A stretch of DNA of 64,000 bases from Paraburkholderia lycopersici (GTDB lineage Bacteria; Pseudomonadota; Gammaproteobacteria; Burkholderiales; Burkholderiaceae), in contig NZ_FMYQ01000029.1 in assembly GCF_900096975.1 (NCBI RefSeq), positions 45,715 through 109,714 on the forward strand. Reading direction: 5' to 3'. Both the position numbers and the translations under genes were made by a program. Under the pieces are notes generated by a model, which was not told where the DNA came from, searched no databases, and was given only the letters and a program-made list of their open reading frames with translations. Below, piece by piece: positions 22,529-34,361 of this stretch (position 1 is the first letter of the stretch; every line of letters starts with the position of its first letter).

Positions 22529-23824
22529 ATGCTTTCCACTCCTTATCGTGCGCACCATGCGCTCCCCTTCGCGATCGCGGCTTACCAAAGCGGCACGAGC
22601 GGCGGCTCGACGCCGCGCGCACCCGTGCCTGCTTCGACACCGCCGCTCGACGACGCCCCCGCCGTTCGTCTGCTAGCCGAAACGCTGCGCGAGGCCGCGC
22701 GGCGCGACGCTTCCGATCTGCACATCGAGCCGATGGAGCATGGCTGGCGCGTGCGTCTGCGCATCGACGGCGTGCTGCACGAAATGGCGCGGCCACCCGC
22801 GCACCTGCGCGACGCGTTCGTCACGCGCATCAAGGTGCTCGCGCGCATGGACATCGCCGAGCGGCGCATTCCGCAGGACGGCAGGCTGCGGCTCGCGCCC
22901 GTTGCACCGTCACAGGCGGCCGAGGACTATCGCGTGAATTCACTGCCCACGCTTCACGGCGAAAAGCTCGTGTTGCGCAGGCTCGAAGCACTTCCCGTAA
23001 CGCTGTCTCTCCCCGAACTCGGGCTCGATGAACGTCAGCAGCGCCTCGTCGCCGAAGCCATCGGCGCGCCGCATGGCCTCGTGCTCGTTACTGGTCCCAC
23101 CGGCAGCGGCAAGACGCTCTCGCTCTACTGCTTCCTGCAGATGCTCAACGGCACCTCGCGCAATCTCTGTTCGGTGGAAGACCCCGCCGAAATCCAGCTC
23201 GCGGGCATCAACCAGGTCAACGTGCGCGAGAAGGCGGGGCTCACTTTCGCGGTGGCGCTGCGCGCGCTGCTGCGTCAGGACCCGGACGTCATCATGATCG
23301 GCGAGATCCGCGACGAAGAGACCGCGAGCGTCGCTGTGAAGGCCGCACAGACAGGGCACCTCGTGCTCTCCACCGTGCACACGAACGACGCCAGCTCGGC
23401 CTGCGCACGCCTGATCGACATCGGCGTCGAACCGTACAACCTGGCGGGCGCGCTTCGGCTCGTCACGGCTCAACGGCTCGTGCGTCGGCTATGTCCGGAT
23501 TGCCGCGTGAGTGGCGAAGCGTCTCCGGCAACGCTCATCGCGGCGGGATTCGATCCACGGGACGGCGAGGTCGCGCAGCCCTATGTCGCGCGCGGGTGCG
23601 AAACTTGCCACGGCATCGGCTATCGCGGGCGTGTCGGCATCCACGAGGTCTTGCCGGTAACAGAAACCCTTCGCGACCTGATCATCACGGGGCGCGGCGC
23701 GCACGAGATCGCTCGCGCAGCGCGCAAGAGCGGAGTATCGACTTTGCGCGACGCGGCGCTCGCCCGCGTGCGCGACGGCACGACGAGCCTCGCGGAAGCG
23801 CTCGCCGCTACGGAAGCGTCATGA
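22529..23824 (+). CDS. pilB: Type IV pilus / type II secretion assembly ATPase
   Basis: The 431-residue protein has the GspE/PilB layout: Asp box and SDLHIEP, Walker A GPTGSGKT, Walker B DPDVIMIGEIRDEE, the His box TGHLVLSTVHTNDA, and a zinc site CPDC...CETC. It drives pilin polymerisation at the inner membrane. It lacks the long N-terminal domain of classical PilB (usually about 560 residues), so it is a short form. Its stop overlaps the start of the platform gene as ATGA, giving the usual ATPase-platform-peptidase order. Confidence 0.85.
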   Translation: MLSTPYRAHHALPFAIAAYQSGTSGGSTPRAPVPASTPPLDDAPAVRLLAETLREAARRDASDLHIEPMEHGWRVRLRIDGVLHEMARPPAHLRDAFVTRIKVLARMDIAERRIPQDGRLRLAPVAPSQAAEDYRVNSLPTLHGEKLVLRRLEALPVTLSLPELGLDERQQRLVAEAIGAPHGLVLVTGPTGSGKTLSLYCFLQMLNGTSRNLCSVEDPAEIQLAGINQVNVREKAGLTFAVALRALLRQDPDVIMIGEIRDEETASVAVKAAQTGHLVLSTVHTNDASSACARLIDIGVEPYNLAGALRLVTAQRLVRRLCPDCRVSGEASPATLIAAGFDPRDGEVAQPYVARGCETCHGIGYRGRVGIHEVLPVTETLRDLIITGRGAHEIARAARKSGVSTLRDAALARVRDGTTSLAEALAATEAS

Positions 23825-25041
23825 ACACGGCGCGCATCCACGCCGGCCCTTCCGAATCGCGCTTCGCGTGGCGCGGCCTCGACGCAACGGGCGCAACGAA
23901 GCGGGGCAACCTGATTGCGCTCGACGCCACCGCGGTGCGCGCCGCACTCAAACGCGAGCGCATCACCGTTCTCGTGATCGAACGCAGAGCAAAGGCGCCC
24001 GCACCCAAGGCCAGTCACGCGGACGTCACGCGGTTCACGCGCCAGCTTGCGAGCCTGTTGCGCGCCGGTCTGCCGCTCGCGAACGCGCTCGAACTGCTCG
24101 CTCACTCACCTGGCCCTCATGGCATGCCGCGCATCGCGGCCGCGCTCGCGCGCGACATCGCCGGCGGCCTGCGCTTCGCCGACTCGCTCGCACGGCATCC
24201 AGCGCGCTTCAACGCGCTTTATTGCCAGCTCGTTGCGGTGGGCGAAGCGTCGGGCGCACTCGCTGCCATACTCGCCCGTCTCGCCGACGACCGGGAACGT
24301 GCCGCCGCACAACGCGCCAAGGTGCGCGCGGCGCTCACGTATCCCGTCGCAGTGCTGCTGCTCGCGTTCCTCATCACAGCGGCGCTATTGATCTGGGTAG
24401 TACCCACGTTCAAGCAGATTTTCGACGGATTCGGCGCTGCGCTGCCCGCGCCCACGCAGTTCGTGCTCATGCTCTCGGCCGGGGCCGCGCGCTGGAGCGT
24501 ACCGGCCGCCGTCGCGGCCTCGGCCGGCACGCTTGCCGTACGCTCCGCTCTGCACCGCTCGGAAGCCGCACGAATTGCGTTTGGGCGCGTGTTCCTGAAG
24601 CTGCCGTTCGTCGGCGCGCTGCTCACCACGTTGTGCGCGGCCCGCTGGAGCCGTGCGCTCGGCACACTGCTCGCCGCAGGCACGCCGCTCGCCGACACAT
24701 TCGATTCGCTGACGCACGCAAGCGGCAATGCATTTTTCGACCGCGCGAGCAGAAGCATCAGCGTGCGCCTGCGCCACGGCGAGCGGCTTGCCGCCGCCAT
24801 GCGCGCCGCCGGCTGCTTTCCAGCCGACGTGGTTCAGCCGGTGGCGGTTGCGGAAGAGTCCGGCGCGCTCGATGCCATGCTGCTCGACGTAGCCTCGCTC
24901 GCGGACCGTCAGGTGGACGAAAAGATCGGGCTCGTCTCCAGCCTTTGCGAACCGCTCGTGATCGTCGTGCTCGGAGCGTTGGTCGGCGGGCTCGTCGTCG
25001 CGATGTATCTTCCCATCATTCAACTGGGCAACGTGGTGTAG
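23821..25041 (+). CDS. pilC: Pilus inner-membrane platform protein
   Basis: The 406-residue protein has two GspF domains: VTRFTRQLASLLRAGLPLAN early, and WSRALGTLLAAGTPLADTFD in the second half. Three membrane segments are near residues 178-200, 225-245 and the C-terminus (IVVLGALVGGLVVAMYLPI). The ATG at 23821 was chosen by its ATGA overlap with the ATPase; the open frame extends further upstream in a shadow. It anchors the ATPase and guides pilin assembly. Confidence 0.85.
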   Translation: MNTARIHAGPSESRFAWRGLDATGATKRGNLIALDATAVRAALKRERITVLVIERRAKAPAPKASHADVTRFTRQLASLLRAGLPLANALELLAHSPGPHGMPRIAAALARDIAGGLRFADSLARHPARFNALYCQLVAVGEASGALAAILARLADDRERAAAQRAKVRAALTYPVAVLLLAFLITAALLIWVVPTFKQIFDGFGAALPAPTQFVLMLSAGAARWSVPAAVAASAGTLAVRSALHRSEAARIAFGRVFLKLPFVGALLTTLCAARWSRALGTLLAAGTPLADTFDSLTHASGNAFFDRASRSISVRLRHGERLAAAMRAAGCFPADVVQPVAVAEESGALDAMLLDVASLADRQVDEKIGLVSSLCEPLVIVVLGALVGGLVVAMYLPIIQLGNVV

Positions 25042-25069
25042 CATCGCTGCCAGATTCCGGTTCCCTGAC

Positions 25070-25987
25070 ATGCCCGTCCAATTTCTTTCCGCGCCCGACG
25101 TCGCCACGCCGCTCGCCGCCGCTCTTGGCAGCCTGCCTTTCGGCGCGCTCATAGGCTTCGCCGTCGTGTTCGGGCTCGTCATCGGCAGTTTTCTCAACGT
25201 TGTCGTGTATCGACTTCCGATCATGCTCGAGCGCGCCTGGCGCGCCGACGTGGCCGAGGCTACCGGTACGCCCGGCCCGCTCTTCGAAAACGACGGTCTG
25301 CCCGCGCGCTACAACCTTTGGCTGCCGCGCAGTGCCTGTCCGCACTGCGGTCACGTGTTGCACGCGTGGGAAAACATTCCGGTGATCAGTTGGCTTGCGC
25401 TGCGCGGACGGTGTTCGCACTGTCATGCGCGCGTGAGTGCGCGCTATCCGCTCATCGAACTGACGAGCGCCGCCTGCGCGGCCGGCGCATTGCTCGCCTT
25501 TGGGCCCACGGGCAAGGCGTTCGCCGCCTTCGTACTGTGTGCCGCGCTCATCGCCGCGAGTGCCATCGATCTCGAGCACCAGATGCTCTACGACGAGATC
25601 ACGCAGCCACTGTTGTGGGTCGGGCTCATCGTCAACTTCGCGGGTACGTTCTCTGGCCTGCGCGAAGCGGTGATCGGCGCGGTCGCCGGTTATCTCGCGC
25701 TATGGTGCGTCTACTGGCTCTTCAAGCTGCTTCGCGGCGTGGAGGGCATGGGTCACGGCGATTTCAAGCTGCTCGCCGCGCTCGGCGCGTGGCTCGGCTG
25801 GAGCGCACTGCCGCAGATCGTCGTGATCGCCTCGGTGGCGGGCGCGGTCGTCGGCATCGGCGCGACCCTGAGCGGGCGCATGCGGTTCGAGGAACCGTTG
25901 CCGTTCGGTCCATATCTCGCCGCAGGCGCGCTCGTTACATTGTTTGTCGGCACGCCGCTCTCTGGCGTTTTTGCGTGGGGGAACTAA
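25070..25987 (+). CDS. pilD: Prepilin peptidase / N-methyltransferase
   Basis: The 305-residue protein has the cytoplasmic zinc loop CPHCGHV...CSHCHARVSARYPLIEL and the two catalytic aspartates in SAIDLEHQMLYDEIT and GMGHGDFKLLAA (GxGD-type aspartic protease). Several membrane segments follow. It cuts and methylates prepilins made for the preceding assembly genes. The stop is 3 bases before coaE, so the genes are likely co-transcribed. Confidence 0.9.
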   Translation: MPVQFLSAPDVATPLAAALGSLPFGALIGFAVVFGLVIGSFLNVVVYRLPIMLERAWRADVAEATGTPGPLFENDGLPARYNLWLPRSACPHCGHVLHAWENIPVISWLALRGRCSHCHARVSARYPLIELTSAACAAGALLAFGPTGKAFAAFVLCAALIAASAIDLEHQMLYDEITQPLLWVGLIVNFAGTFSGLREAVIGAVAGYLALWCVYWLFKLLRGVEGMGHGDFKLLAALGAWLGWSALPQIVVIASVAGAVVGIGATLSGRMRFEEPLPFGPYLAAGALVTLFVGTPLSGVFAWGN

Positions 25988-25990
25988 TCA

Positions 25991-26611
25991 ATGTTCGCGG
26001 TCGGACTGACGGGTGGCATCGGTAGCGGAAAATCCACCGTTGCGGACTGCTTTGCCGCGCACGGCGTGCCAATCGTCGATACTGATCTCATCGCGCATCG
26101 CATCACCGCACCGCGAGGCGTTGCCATGGCGGGGATCATCAAAGAATTCGGCCCCGAATTCCAGGCACCCGACGGCTCCATGGACCGAGCACGCATGCGC
26201 GCACTCGTATTTGGCGACGAGTCTGCACGCAAGCGGCTCGAGGCCATTACCCACCCGCTGATCCGTTCGGAGACCGAACGCGAAACGCGCGAAGCCAGCG
26301 GACCCTATGTCATCGTGGTCGTGCCCCTGCTCGTGGAATCGGGCACCTGGAAAACACGCGTCGATCGCGTACTCACTGTCGACTGCACCGTAGAAACGCA
26401 GATCGCGCGCGTCATGCGCCGCAATGGCTTTACGCGGGAACAGGTGCTCGCCATCATCGCGCAGCAGGCCACGCGCGAGGCACGCCTCGCAGCTGCCGAC
26501 GACGTGGTGGTCAACGACGTCGGCGCAACGCTCGAAACACTCGCTCGAGATGTCGGCGCGCTGCACCAGACGTATCTCGGCCTCGCTGCGGAAAAAGCCG
26601 GAAAAGCCTGA
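25991..26611 (+). CDS. coaE: Dephospho-CoA kinase
   Basis: The 206-residue protein starts MFAVGLTGGIGSGKST with a P-loop, has DTDLIAHR in the substrate site and PLLVESG in the lid region. This is the full length for CoaE, which makes CoA from dephospho-CoA with ATP. It sits between pilD and zapD, the common betaproteobacterial order. Confidence 0.95.
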   Translation: MFAVGLTGGIGSGKSTVADCFAAHGVPIVDTDLIAHRITAPRGVAMAGIIKEFGPEFQAPDGSMDRARMRALVFGDESARKRLEAITHPLIRSETERETREASGPYVIVVVPLLVESGTWKTRVDRVLTVDCTVETQIARVMRRNGFTREQVLAIIAQQATREARLAAADDVVVNDVGATLETLARDVGALHQTYLGLAAEKAGKA

Positions 26612-26830
26612 AGCGCGCCACCGGCACACAAAGGTAGCCAGTCAGGGCTCGCAAGGTTTCGCGCGAGAACTCCCGGGTGTCCCACCAGTCGAACCGCTTC
26701 GCGGGGCAGCGCGCGGTCGAAATTAGCGGGACACATCGGCAAAGCGCCGCGGCGGCGCGATTGCGACCGTAGTCCCACGGCATTAGAATGTCCTGCAATC
26801 CGTCACCTACCACGCCCGAGGCGAGCGCGC

Positions 26831-27586
26831 TTGATTCTTTACGAGTATCCCTTCAACGAGCGAATCCGGACGCTGCTGCGCCTCGAAGACCTGTTCGAGC
26901 GCTTCACGTTTTTCCTGACCCAGGAGGATCCGAGGGAACATCACGTCGCGCTCACCACGCTCTTCGAAATCACCGAAGTTGCTGGCCGCGCCGACTTGAA
27001 GTCAGACCTCATGAAGGAACTCGAGCGCCAGCGCCAAACGCTCGCGCCGTTCCGCGGCAATCCGGGCATCGAGCAGAATGCGCTCGAAACGGTGCTGGGT
27101 GAAATCGAGCAGACGCTCGCCGGCCTCACGCAGATGCAAGGCAAGACGGGCCAGCATCTGATGGACAACGAGTGGCTCACGAGTATCCGCAGCCGCGCGA
27201 TCATTCCCGGCGGAACCTGCAAGTTCGACCTGCCGTCGTATTACGCGTGGCAGCAGTTGCACCCCGACCAGCGCCGTCAGGATATCGCCAAATGGGTCAC
27301 GCCGCTTTTGCCGCTGCGAGACGCCGCCGCCATCGTGCTGCGTCTCGCGCGCGAGTCAGGCCAGGCGTCGAAGGTGATGGCAATGCAGGGCAGCTATCAG
27401 CAAATGTTGTCGGGCCGAGCGTATCAGCTCATGCAGGTACGCGTGGCACCGGAATTGCGCGTGATTCCGGAAGCGAGCGCCAACAAGTACATGCTGTGGG
27501 TGCGGTTCACCGTGCAGGACGGCGATCTGCGGCCGCGCGCCGTCGATCAGGACGTGCCGTTCCAGCTCACGCTCTGCAGCCTGTGA
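26831..27586 (+). CDS. zapD: Cell division protein ZapD
   Basis: The 251-residue product begins MILYEYPFNERIRTLLRLED, the family's conserved start, and ends in beta strands including MLWVRFTVQDGDLRPRAV. ZapD bundles FtsZ filaments at midcell. The start codon is TTG at 26831, supported by the family N-terminus. A 219-base gap without a gene precedes it. Confidence 0.9.
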   Translation: MILYEYPFNERIRTLLRLEDLFERFTFFLTQEDPREHHVALTTLFEITEVAGRADLKSDLMKELERQRQTLAPFRGNPGIEQNALETVLGEIEQTLAGLTQMQGKTGQHLMDNEWLTSIRSRAIIPGGTCKFDLPSYYAWQQLHPDQRRQDIAKWVTPLLPLRDAAAIVLRLARESGQASKVMAMQGSYQQMLSGRAYQLMQVRVAPELRVIPEASANKYMLWVRFTVQDGDLRPRAVDQDVPFQLTLCSL

Positions 27587-27635
27587 CGCCGGCAGCGTCG
27601 CTCCACCAGACCAAACGCAACGAAAGTTCTATCGC

Positions 27636-27830
27636 ATGACCACTGTCGTCAAATGTCCAACCTGCGGCAAGGCTGTCCGTTGGGTGCCGGAAAACCGCTT
27701 CCGCCCGTTCTGCTCCGAGCGCTGCAAACAGATGGATCTCGGCGCGTGGGCGGCCGAAAAGTACCGTATCGGCGGTGCCGACGACGAGACGCCGCCCGAA
27801 GACGCCCCGCCAGGCGACACACGTCAATAA
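27636..27830 (+). CDS. yacG: DNA gyrase inhibitor YacG (zinc protein)
   Basis: The 64-residue protein carries one four-cysteine zinc site, CPTCGK then FCSERCKQMD, as in YacG. YacG binds and inhibits GyrB in other bacteria. It follows zapD in the usual coaE-zapD-yacG order and ends at a bidirectional terminator. Confidence 0.9.
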   Translation: MTTVVKCPTCGKAVRWVPENRFRPFCSERCKQMDLGAWAAEKYRIGGADDETPPEDAPPGDTRQ

Positions 27831-27865
27831 GCGCTGCGCTCGGAGTCGTTCCAGCCAGCCGAAAA

Positions 27866-27899
27866 AAAAGCCGCTGTGCAACGTTGCACAGCGGCTTTT
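27866..27899. terminator. Bidirectional terminator
   Basis: A perfect inverted repeat spans 27866-27899, from AAAAGCCGCTGTGCA to its complement TGCACAGCGGCTTTT, with A and T runs at the two ends. It lies between the convergent yacG and Nudix genes and can stop both transcripts. Confidence 0.9.
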
Positions 27900-27919
27900 C
27901 GCTTCATGGCAGCGCAGTT

Positions 27920-28342
27920 TCACTCCGCAGCGAGCCACTCCAGCACAGGAATCGTCGCGGGCAGCAGCGGCTCGACACTGGCCGGCAACGACTGCCAGAC
28001 GAACGCCTGGCCTTCGCGGCCGTGCGGCTCGCCTGCCCACTCGGTCACCTTGCAGAAGAAGAGGCGCACGTACGCGTGCGGATAATCGTGCTCGAGCGTG
28101 TGCCACAAGTGGCAAGCCTTCACGTCGATACCCAGCTCCTCATGCAGCTCGCGCGCGAGCGCGGCTTCAACCGTCTCGCCCTTCTCCAGCTTGCCGCCGG
28201 GAAACTCCCAGTAGCCTGCATACGGCTTGCCTTCGGGGCGTTGCGCGAGCAGATAGCGGCCGTCGGGCTGCACGAGCACGCCCACCGCGACTTCCGTCAC
28301 GGGGCGCGCGCCGGTCTTTGCTGCGTTGGCTTCGGCGCTCAT
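27920..28342 (-). CDS. mutT: Nudix hydrolase, MutT-like
   Basis: The 140-residue protein has the Nudix box GGKLEKGETVEAALAREL followed by HEELGI, with glutamates in the metal positions. The neighbouring YWEFPGGK matches MutT (8-oxo-dGTP diphosphatase). It removes oxidised nucleotides from the pool. Its ATG overlaps the preceding stop as ATGA. Confidence 0.85.
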   Translation of the reverse strand: MSAEANAAKTGARPVTEVAVGVLVQPDGRYLLAQRPEGKPYAGYWEFPGGKLEKGETVEAALARELHEELGIDVKACHLWHTLEHDYPHAYVRLFFCKVTEWAGEPHGREGQAFVWQSLPASVEPLLPATIPVLEWLAAE

Positions 28343-29211
28343 GCCTCTTGCGCCTTCTTGCCCGACCAGTCGCGCGCGAATTGCCAGGCCACGCGACCCG
28401 AACGCGAGCCGCGCTCCAGCGCCCAGACGAGCGCGTCGCCACGCGCCGATTCGACTTCGGCGTCATTGCAGCCGAAATGGCGCAGCCAATGGCCGACGAT
28501 CGTCAGATAGTCGTCCTGCTTGAACGGATAAAAGCTGACCCAGAGCCCGAAGCGCTCGGAAAGCGAGATTTTCTCCTCCACGACTTCGCCGGGATGGATC
28601 TCGCCGTCGGGCATGTGCTTGTACGACTCGTTGTCGCTCATGTACTCGGGCAGCAAATGGCGGCGGTTCGAGGTTGCGTAAATCAGCACGTTGTCCGACT
28701 GCGCGGCCACTGAGCCGTCCAGCGCCACCTTCAGCGCCTTGTAGCCCGACTCGCCTTCCTCGAACGAGAGGTCGTCGCAGAAGACGATGAAGCGCTCCGG
28801 GCGCGTCGAGATCAGATCGACGATGTCGCCGAGGTCGTGCAGATCGTCCTTGTCGACTTCGATGAGGCGCAGGCCGTCCTGCGCGTAGGCGTTCAGGCAG
28901 GCCTTGATCAGCGACGACTTGCCGGTGCCGCGCGCGCCGGTCAACAGCACGTTGTTCGCGGGCTTCTTCTGCACGAACTGGCGCGTGTTGCGGTCGATGA
29001 GCTCTTTCTGGCGGTCGATGTTCTGCAGGTCGTCGAGCGTGATCAGCGAGATCGACGGCACCGGCTGCAGAAAGCCGCGCCCCTGGCGCTTGCGCCAGCG
29101 AAACGCGACGGCCGCGTTCCAGTCGACGTCGGGCGCGGACGGCGGCAGCACGGCTTCGAGGCGGCCGAGCAGCGCTTCGGCGCGGGTCAGAAACTGTTCG
29201 AGCTTGTCCAT
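28339..29211 (-). CDS. AAA ATPase, DUF815 family
   Basis: The 290-residue protein has Walker A GARGTGKSS (about residues 92-100), Walker B FIVFCDDLSFEE and sensor 1 IYATSNRRHL. The layout matches the DUF815 family of small AAA ATPases beside mutT and argJ in betaproteobacteria. The substrate is unknown. It is coupled to mutT by a 4-base overlap. Confidence 0.85.
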   Translation of the reverse strand: MDKLEQFLTRAEALLGRLEAVLPPSAPDVDWNAAVAFRWRKRQGRGFLQPVPSISLITLDDLQNIDRQKELIDRNTRQFVQKKPANNVLLTGARGTGKSSLIKACLNAYAQDGLRLIEVDKDDLHDLGDIVDLISTRPERFIVFCDDLSFEEGESGYKALKVALDGSVAAQSDNVLIYATSNRRHLLPEYMSDNESYKHMPDGEIHPGEVVEEKISLSERFGLWVSFYPFKQDDYLTIVGHWLRHFGCNDAEVESARGDALVWALERGSRSGRVAWQFARDWSGKKAQEA

Positions 29212-29227
29212 GTGGTGAAGGCGTGAA

Positions 29228-30469
29228 TCAGGAACGGTAATCGGCGTTGATGCTCACGTAGTCGTGCGAGAGATCGCAGGTCCAGATGGTGGCCTGCGCG
29301 TCGCCACGGCCGAGCAGCACGCGAATCAGGATCTCGCTCTTCTTCATGACGCGCTGGCCGTCCTCTTCGCGGTATGCCGGATTGCGGCCGCCCGCCTTGG
29401 CCACGAGGACGTCGTCGAGATAGAGGTCGATCTTGTCGACGTCGAGATCCGTCACGCCGGCATAGCCGATCGCCGCGAGAATGCGGCCCAGGTTGGGGTC
29501 CGACGCATAGAACGCCGTCTTCACGAGGGGGGAGTGGCCGATCGCGTACGCGATCTGACGGCATTCGGCCACGTTCCGGCCGCCTTCCACCTGCACGGTC
29601 ATGAACTTGGTCGCGCCTTCGCCGTCACGCACGATCAATTGCGACAGCTCCTGGGCAACTGCCGTCACCGCGTCGCGCAGCGCGGCATAGGCGGGCGTGT
29701 CCGTCGAAGCGATCGCGGGCAGGCTCGACTTGCCGGAGGCGATCAGGATGAACGAGTCGTTGGTCGAGGTGTCGCCGTCGATGGTGATGCAGTTGAACGA
29801 GCGGTCGGCCACGTATTTCACGAGTTCGTCGAGCACGGGCTGCGCGACGTTCGCGTCGAAGGCGAGGAAGCCGAGCATCGTCGCCATGTTCGGCTTGATC
29901 ATGCCCGCGCCCTTGCTAATGCCCGTGAACGTGACCGTGTGGCCGTCGATGGCGACCTGGCGCGACACGGCCTTCGGCAGCGTGTCGGTCGTCATGATGG
30001 CCTGCGCGGCGTCGTACCAGTTCGCGGCCTTGCGGCTTTCGAGCGCGGCGGGCAGGCCCGCCTTCAGGCGGTCGATGGGCAGCGGTTCGAGGATCACGCC
30101 GGTCGAGAACGGCAGCACCTGCGAGGGCTCGAGGCCGGCGAGGCGCGCGAGCTCGTCGCAGGTCTCGCGCGCGTGAGCGAGGCCCGGCTCGCCGGTGCCG
30201 GCGTTCGCGTTGCCGGTGTTCACCACCAGCCCGCGGATTCCCTTGCCGCCTGCGCGCACCTTCGCGAGATGCTCGCGACACACGGTCACCGGCGCGGCGC
30301 AGAAACGGTTCAGCGTGAACACGCCGGCCACGCTCGCGCCTTCATCGACGGAAATCACCAGCACGTCCTTGCGGTTGGGCTTGCGGATGCTGGCTTCCGC
30401 CCAGCCGAGCGTCACGCCGGCGACCGGATGAAGTTGTGCGGGATCAATCGAGGGGAAATTGACAGCCAT
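29228..30469 (-). CDS. argJ: Glutamate N-acetyltransferase / ornithine acetyltransferase
   Basis: The 413-residue protein has the self-cleavage site KGAGMIKPNMATML, where the Thr before MLGFLAFDA becomes the nucleophile of the beta subunit. ArgJ moves acetyl groups from N-acetylornithine to glutamate in arginine synthesis. An ATG with a GTCGCCACC leader starts it at 30469. It stands 16 bases before the DUF815 gene on the minus strand. Confidence 0.95.
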   Translation of the reverse strand: MAVNFPSIDPAQLHPVAGVTLGWAEASIRKPNRKDVLVISVDEGASVAGVFTLNRFCAAPVTVCREHLAKVRAGGKGIRGLVVNTGNANAGTGEPGLAHARETCDELARLAGLEPSQVLPFSTGVILEPLPIDRLKAGLPAALESRKAANWYDAAQAIMTTDTLPKAVSRQVAIDGHTVTFTGISKGAGMIKPNMATMLGFLAFDANVAQPVLDELVKYVADRSFNCITIDGDTSTNDSFILIASGKSSLPAIASTDTPAYAALRDAVTAVAQELSQLIVRDGEGATKFMTVQVEGGRNVAECRQIAYAIGHSPLVKTAFYASDPNLGRILAAIGYAGVTDLDVDKIDLYLDDVLVAKAGGRNPAYREEDGQRVMKKSEILIRVLLGRGDAQATIWTCDLSHDYVSINADYRS

Positions 30470-30491
30470 GGTGGCGACCTGTCGAAAAGGC

Positions 30492-30527
30492 GATGCCGGC
30501 CAAGGCGCTCAAGGCCTGGCCGGCATC
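30492..30527 (-). terminator. Terminator after secA
   Basis: A 10-bp perfect stem GATGCCGGCC / GGCCGGCATC with a 16-base loop is followed on the minus strand by GCCTTTT. It is 65 bases after the secA stop. A shorter hairpin, GGCCCGC/GCGGGCC, is at 30545-30566. Confidence 0.6.
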
Positions 30528-30591
30528 GGGGATTCAAAACGCAAGGCCCGCCACGAAGAGCGGGCCACCGGAATCTACGTTCAAGCCTGCG

Positions 30592-33396
<2,805 letters not shown>

Positions 33397-33803
33397 CGGA
33401 TCGGAGTCTGCGTCGCGGCTTCGGCCGGGATTCCTGCGCGGGCGGATTCGGCGGGTCGTGCAACGCCTGCACGCGCACCGCGCACCCGGATCGGAAGGAT
33501 CTCGGCGGCTTAAGCCCAAAATGGTGGATTCGAATCGGGCATTTTAGCACGCGCCCTCACAGCCGCCTGTGTCAGCGGAAAGACGGCGCCGGTGTGCGCG
33601 ATGCCCGCGCGGACGGCCTTCCCGCCATGCGGCGATGGGCCGCGATACGGTCCTGGCCGAATGGCCTGAAGGCGCGTTGACGGACGGCGTGCAGGCTACA
33701 ATGACGGCATCGCAGCCACGTAGCGCGCTTCGCTGCATTCAACTGCATCAGGCCGCGGCCGGCAACGAAACGCCGCCTGCGCACTCGCCCGTCCTTACGC
33801 CAC
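33397..33803. other. Intergenic region between secA and dciA-like gene
   Basis: This 407-base divergent region contains no convincing gene and should hold promoters for secA and for the gene at 33804. No clear -35/-10 pair is seen. Confidence 0.5.
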
Positions 33804-34277
33804 ATGAGCCGTTTCTCGCCGTTTTCAAGGTCCACGGGACCGCGCGCCCCACAGCCGCTCGCCGAAGTGCTGAGCCGCACGGATGCGTTCGCGCCGTTGC
33901 GCGCAGGCGTCGAGCAAATCGCGGCAATCCAGCGCGACCTCAACGCACTGCTGCCCGACTATCTCGCGGCTAGCGTGGAGCCCGGCTTCATCAAGGACGG
34001 GACGCTGGCTCTCTTCGCCGCACACAATGCACTTGCGGCGCGGCTGCGGCATCTGGAGCCGCGGCTCGTGGCCGACTTGCAGGCCCGCGGCTGGGCCCTG
34101 AACAGCGTGCGTATCCGCGTGCGTCCGCAGGCCGTGAAAGACCCCGCGCCGCCCAAGCAGGCGCGCATGACGCCAGTGGGCGCGGCAGCGCTCCAGGCGC
34201 TCAGCGAAACGCTGGAACCATCGCCACTGCAGGCCGCGCTGGCAAAAATGGCGGCTCGCCACACGAAAAAGCGTTGA
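33804..34277 (+). CDS. DciA-like (DUF721) protein
   Basis: The 157-residue protein has the DUF721 core: LAEVLSRTDAFAPLRAGVEQ, then ALLPDYLAASVEPGFIKDGT, LALFAAHNALAARLRHLEP and the KH-like strand VRIRVRPQ. DciA-type proteins help load the replicative helicase DnaB. The position beside secA and lpxC is typical for this family in betaproteobacteria. It ends near a bidirectional terminator. Confidence 0.75.
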   Translation: MSRFSPFSRSTGPRAPQPLAEVLSRTDAFAPLRAGVEQIAAIQRDLNALLPDYLAASVEPGFIKDGTLALFAAHNALAARLRHLEPRLVADLQARGWALNSVRIRVRPQAVKDPAPPKQARMTPVGAAALQALSETLEPSPLQAALAKMAARHTKKR

Positions 34278-34315
34278 GCCAGCGGCCGCCAGTCACTCAA
34301 AATCGCGCAAAAAGA

Positions 34316-34341
34316 AAAAGGCGGCATATAGCCGCCCTTTT
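34316..34341. terminator. Bidirectional terminator
   Basis: GGCGGC/GCCGCC around ATATA is flanked by A and T runs, between the convergent dciA-like gene and lpxC. Confidence 0.75.
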
Positions 34342-34361
34342 CGCCATTCATCCCGAAACGC

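Noticed and set aside
23491..23820. Upstream extension of the pilC frame
   Set aside because: It overlaps the pilB 3' end in another frame; ATG 23821 with ATGA overlap gives the family start.
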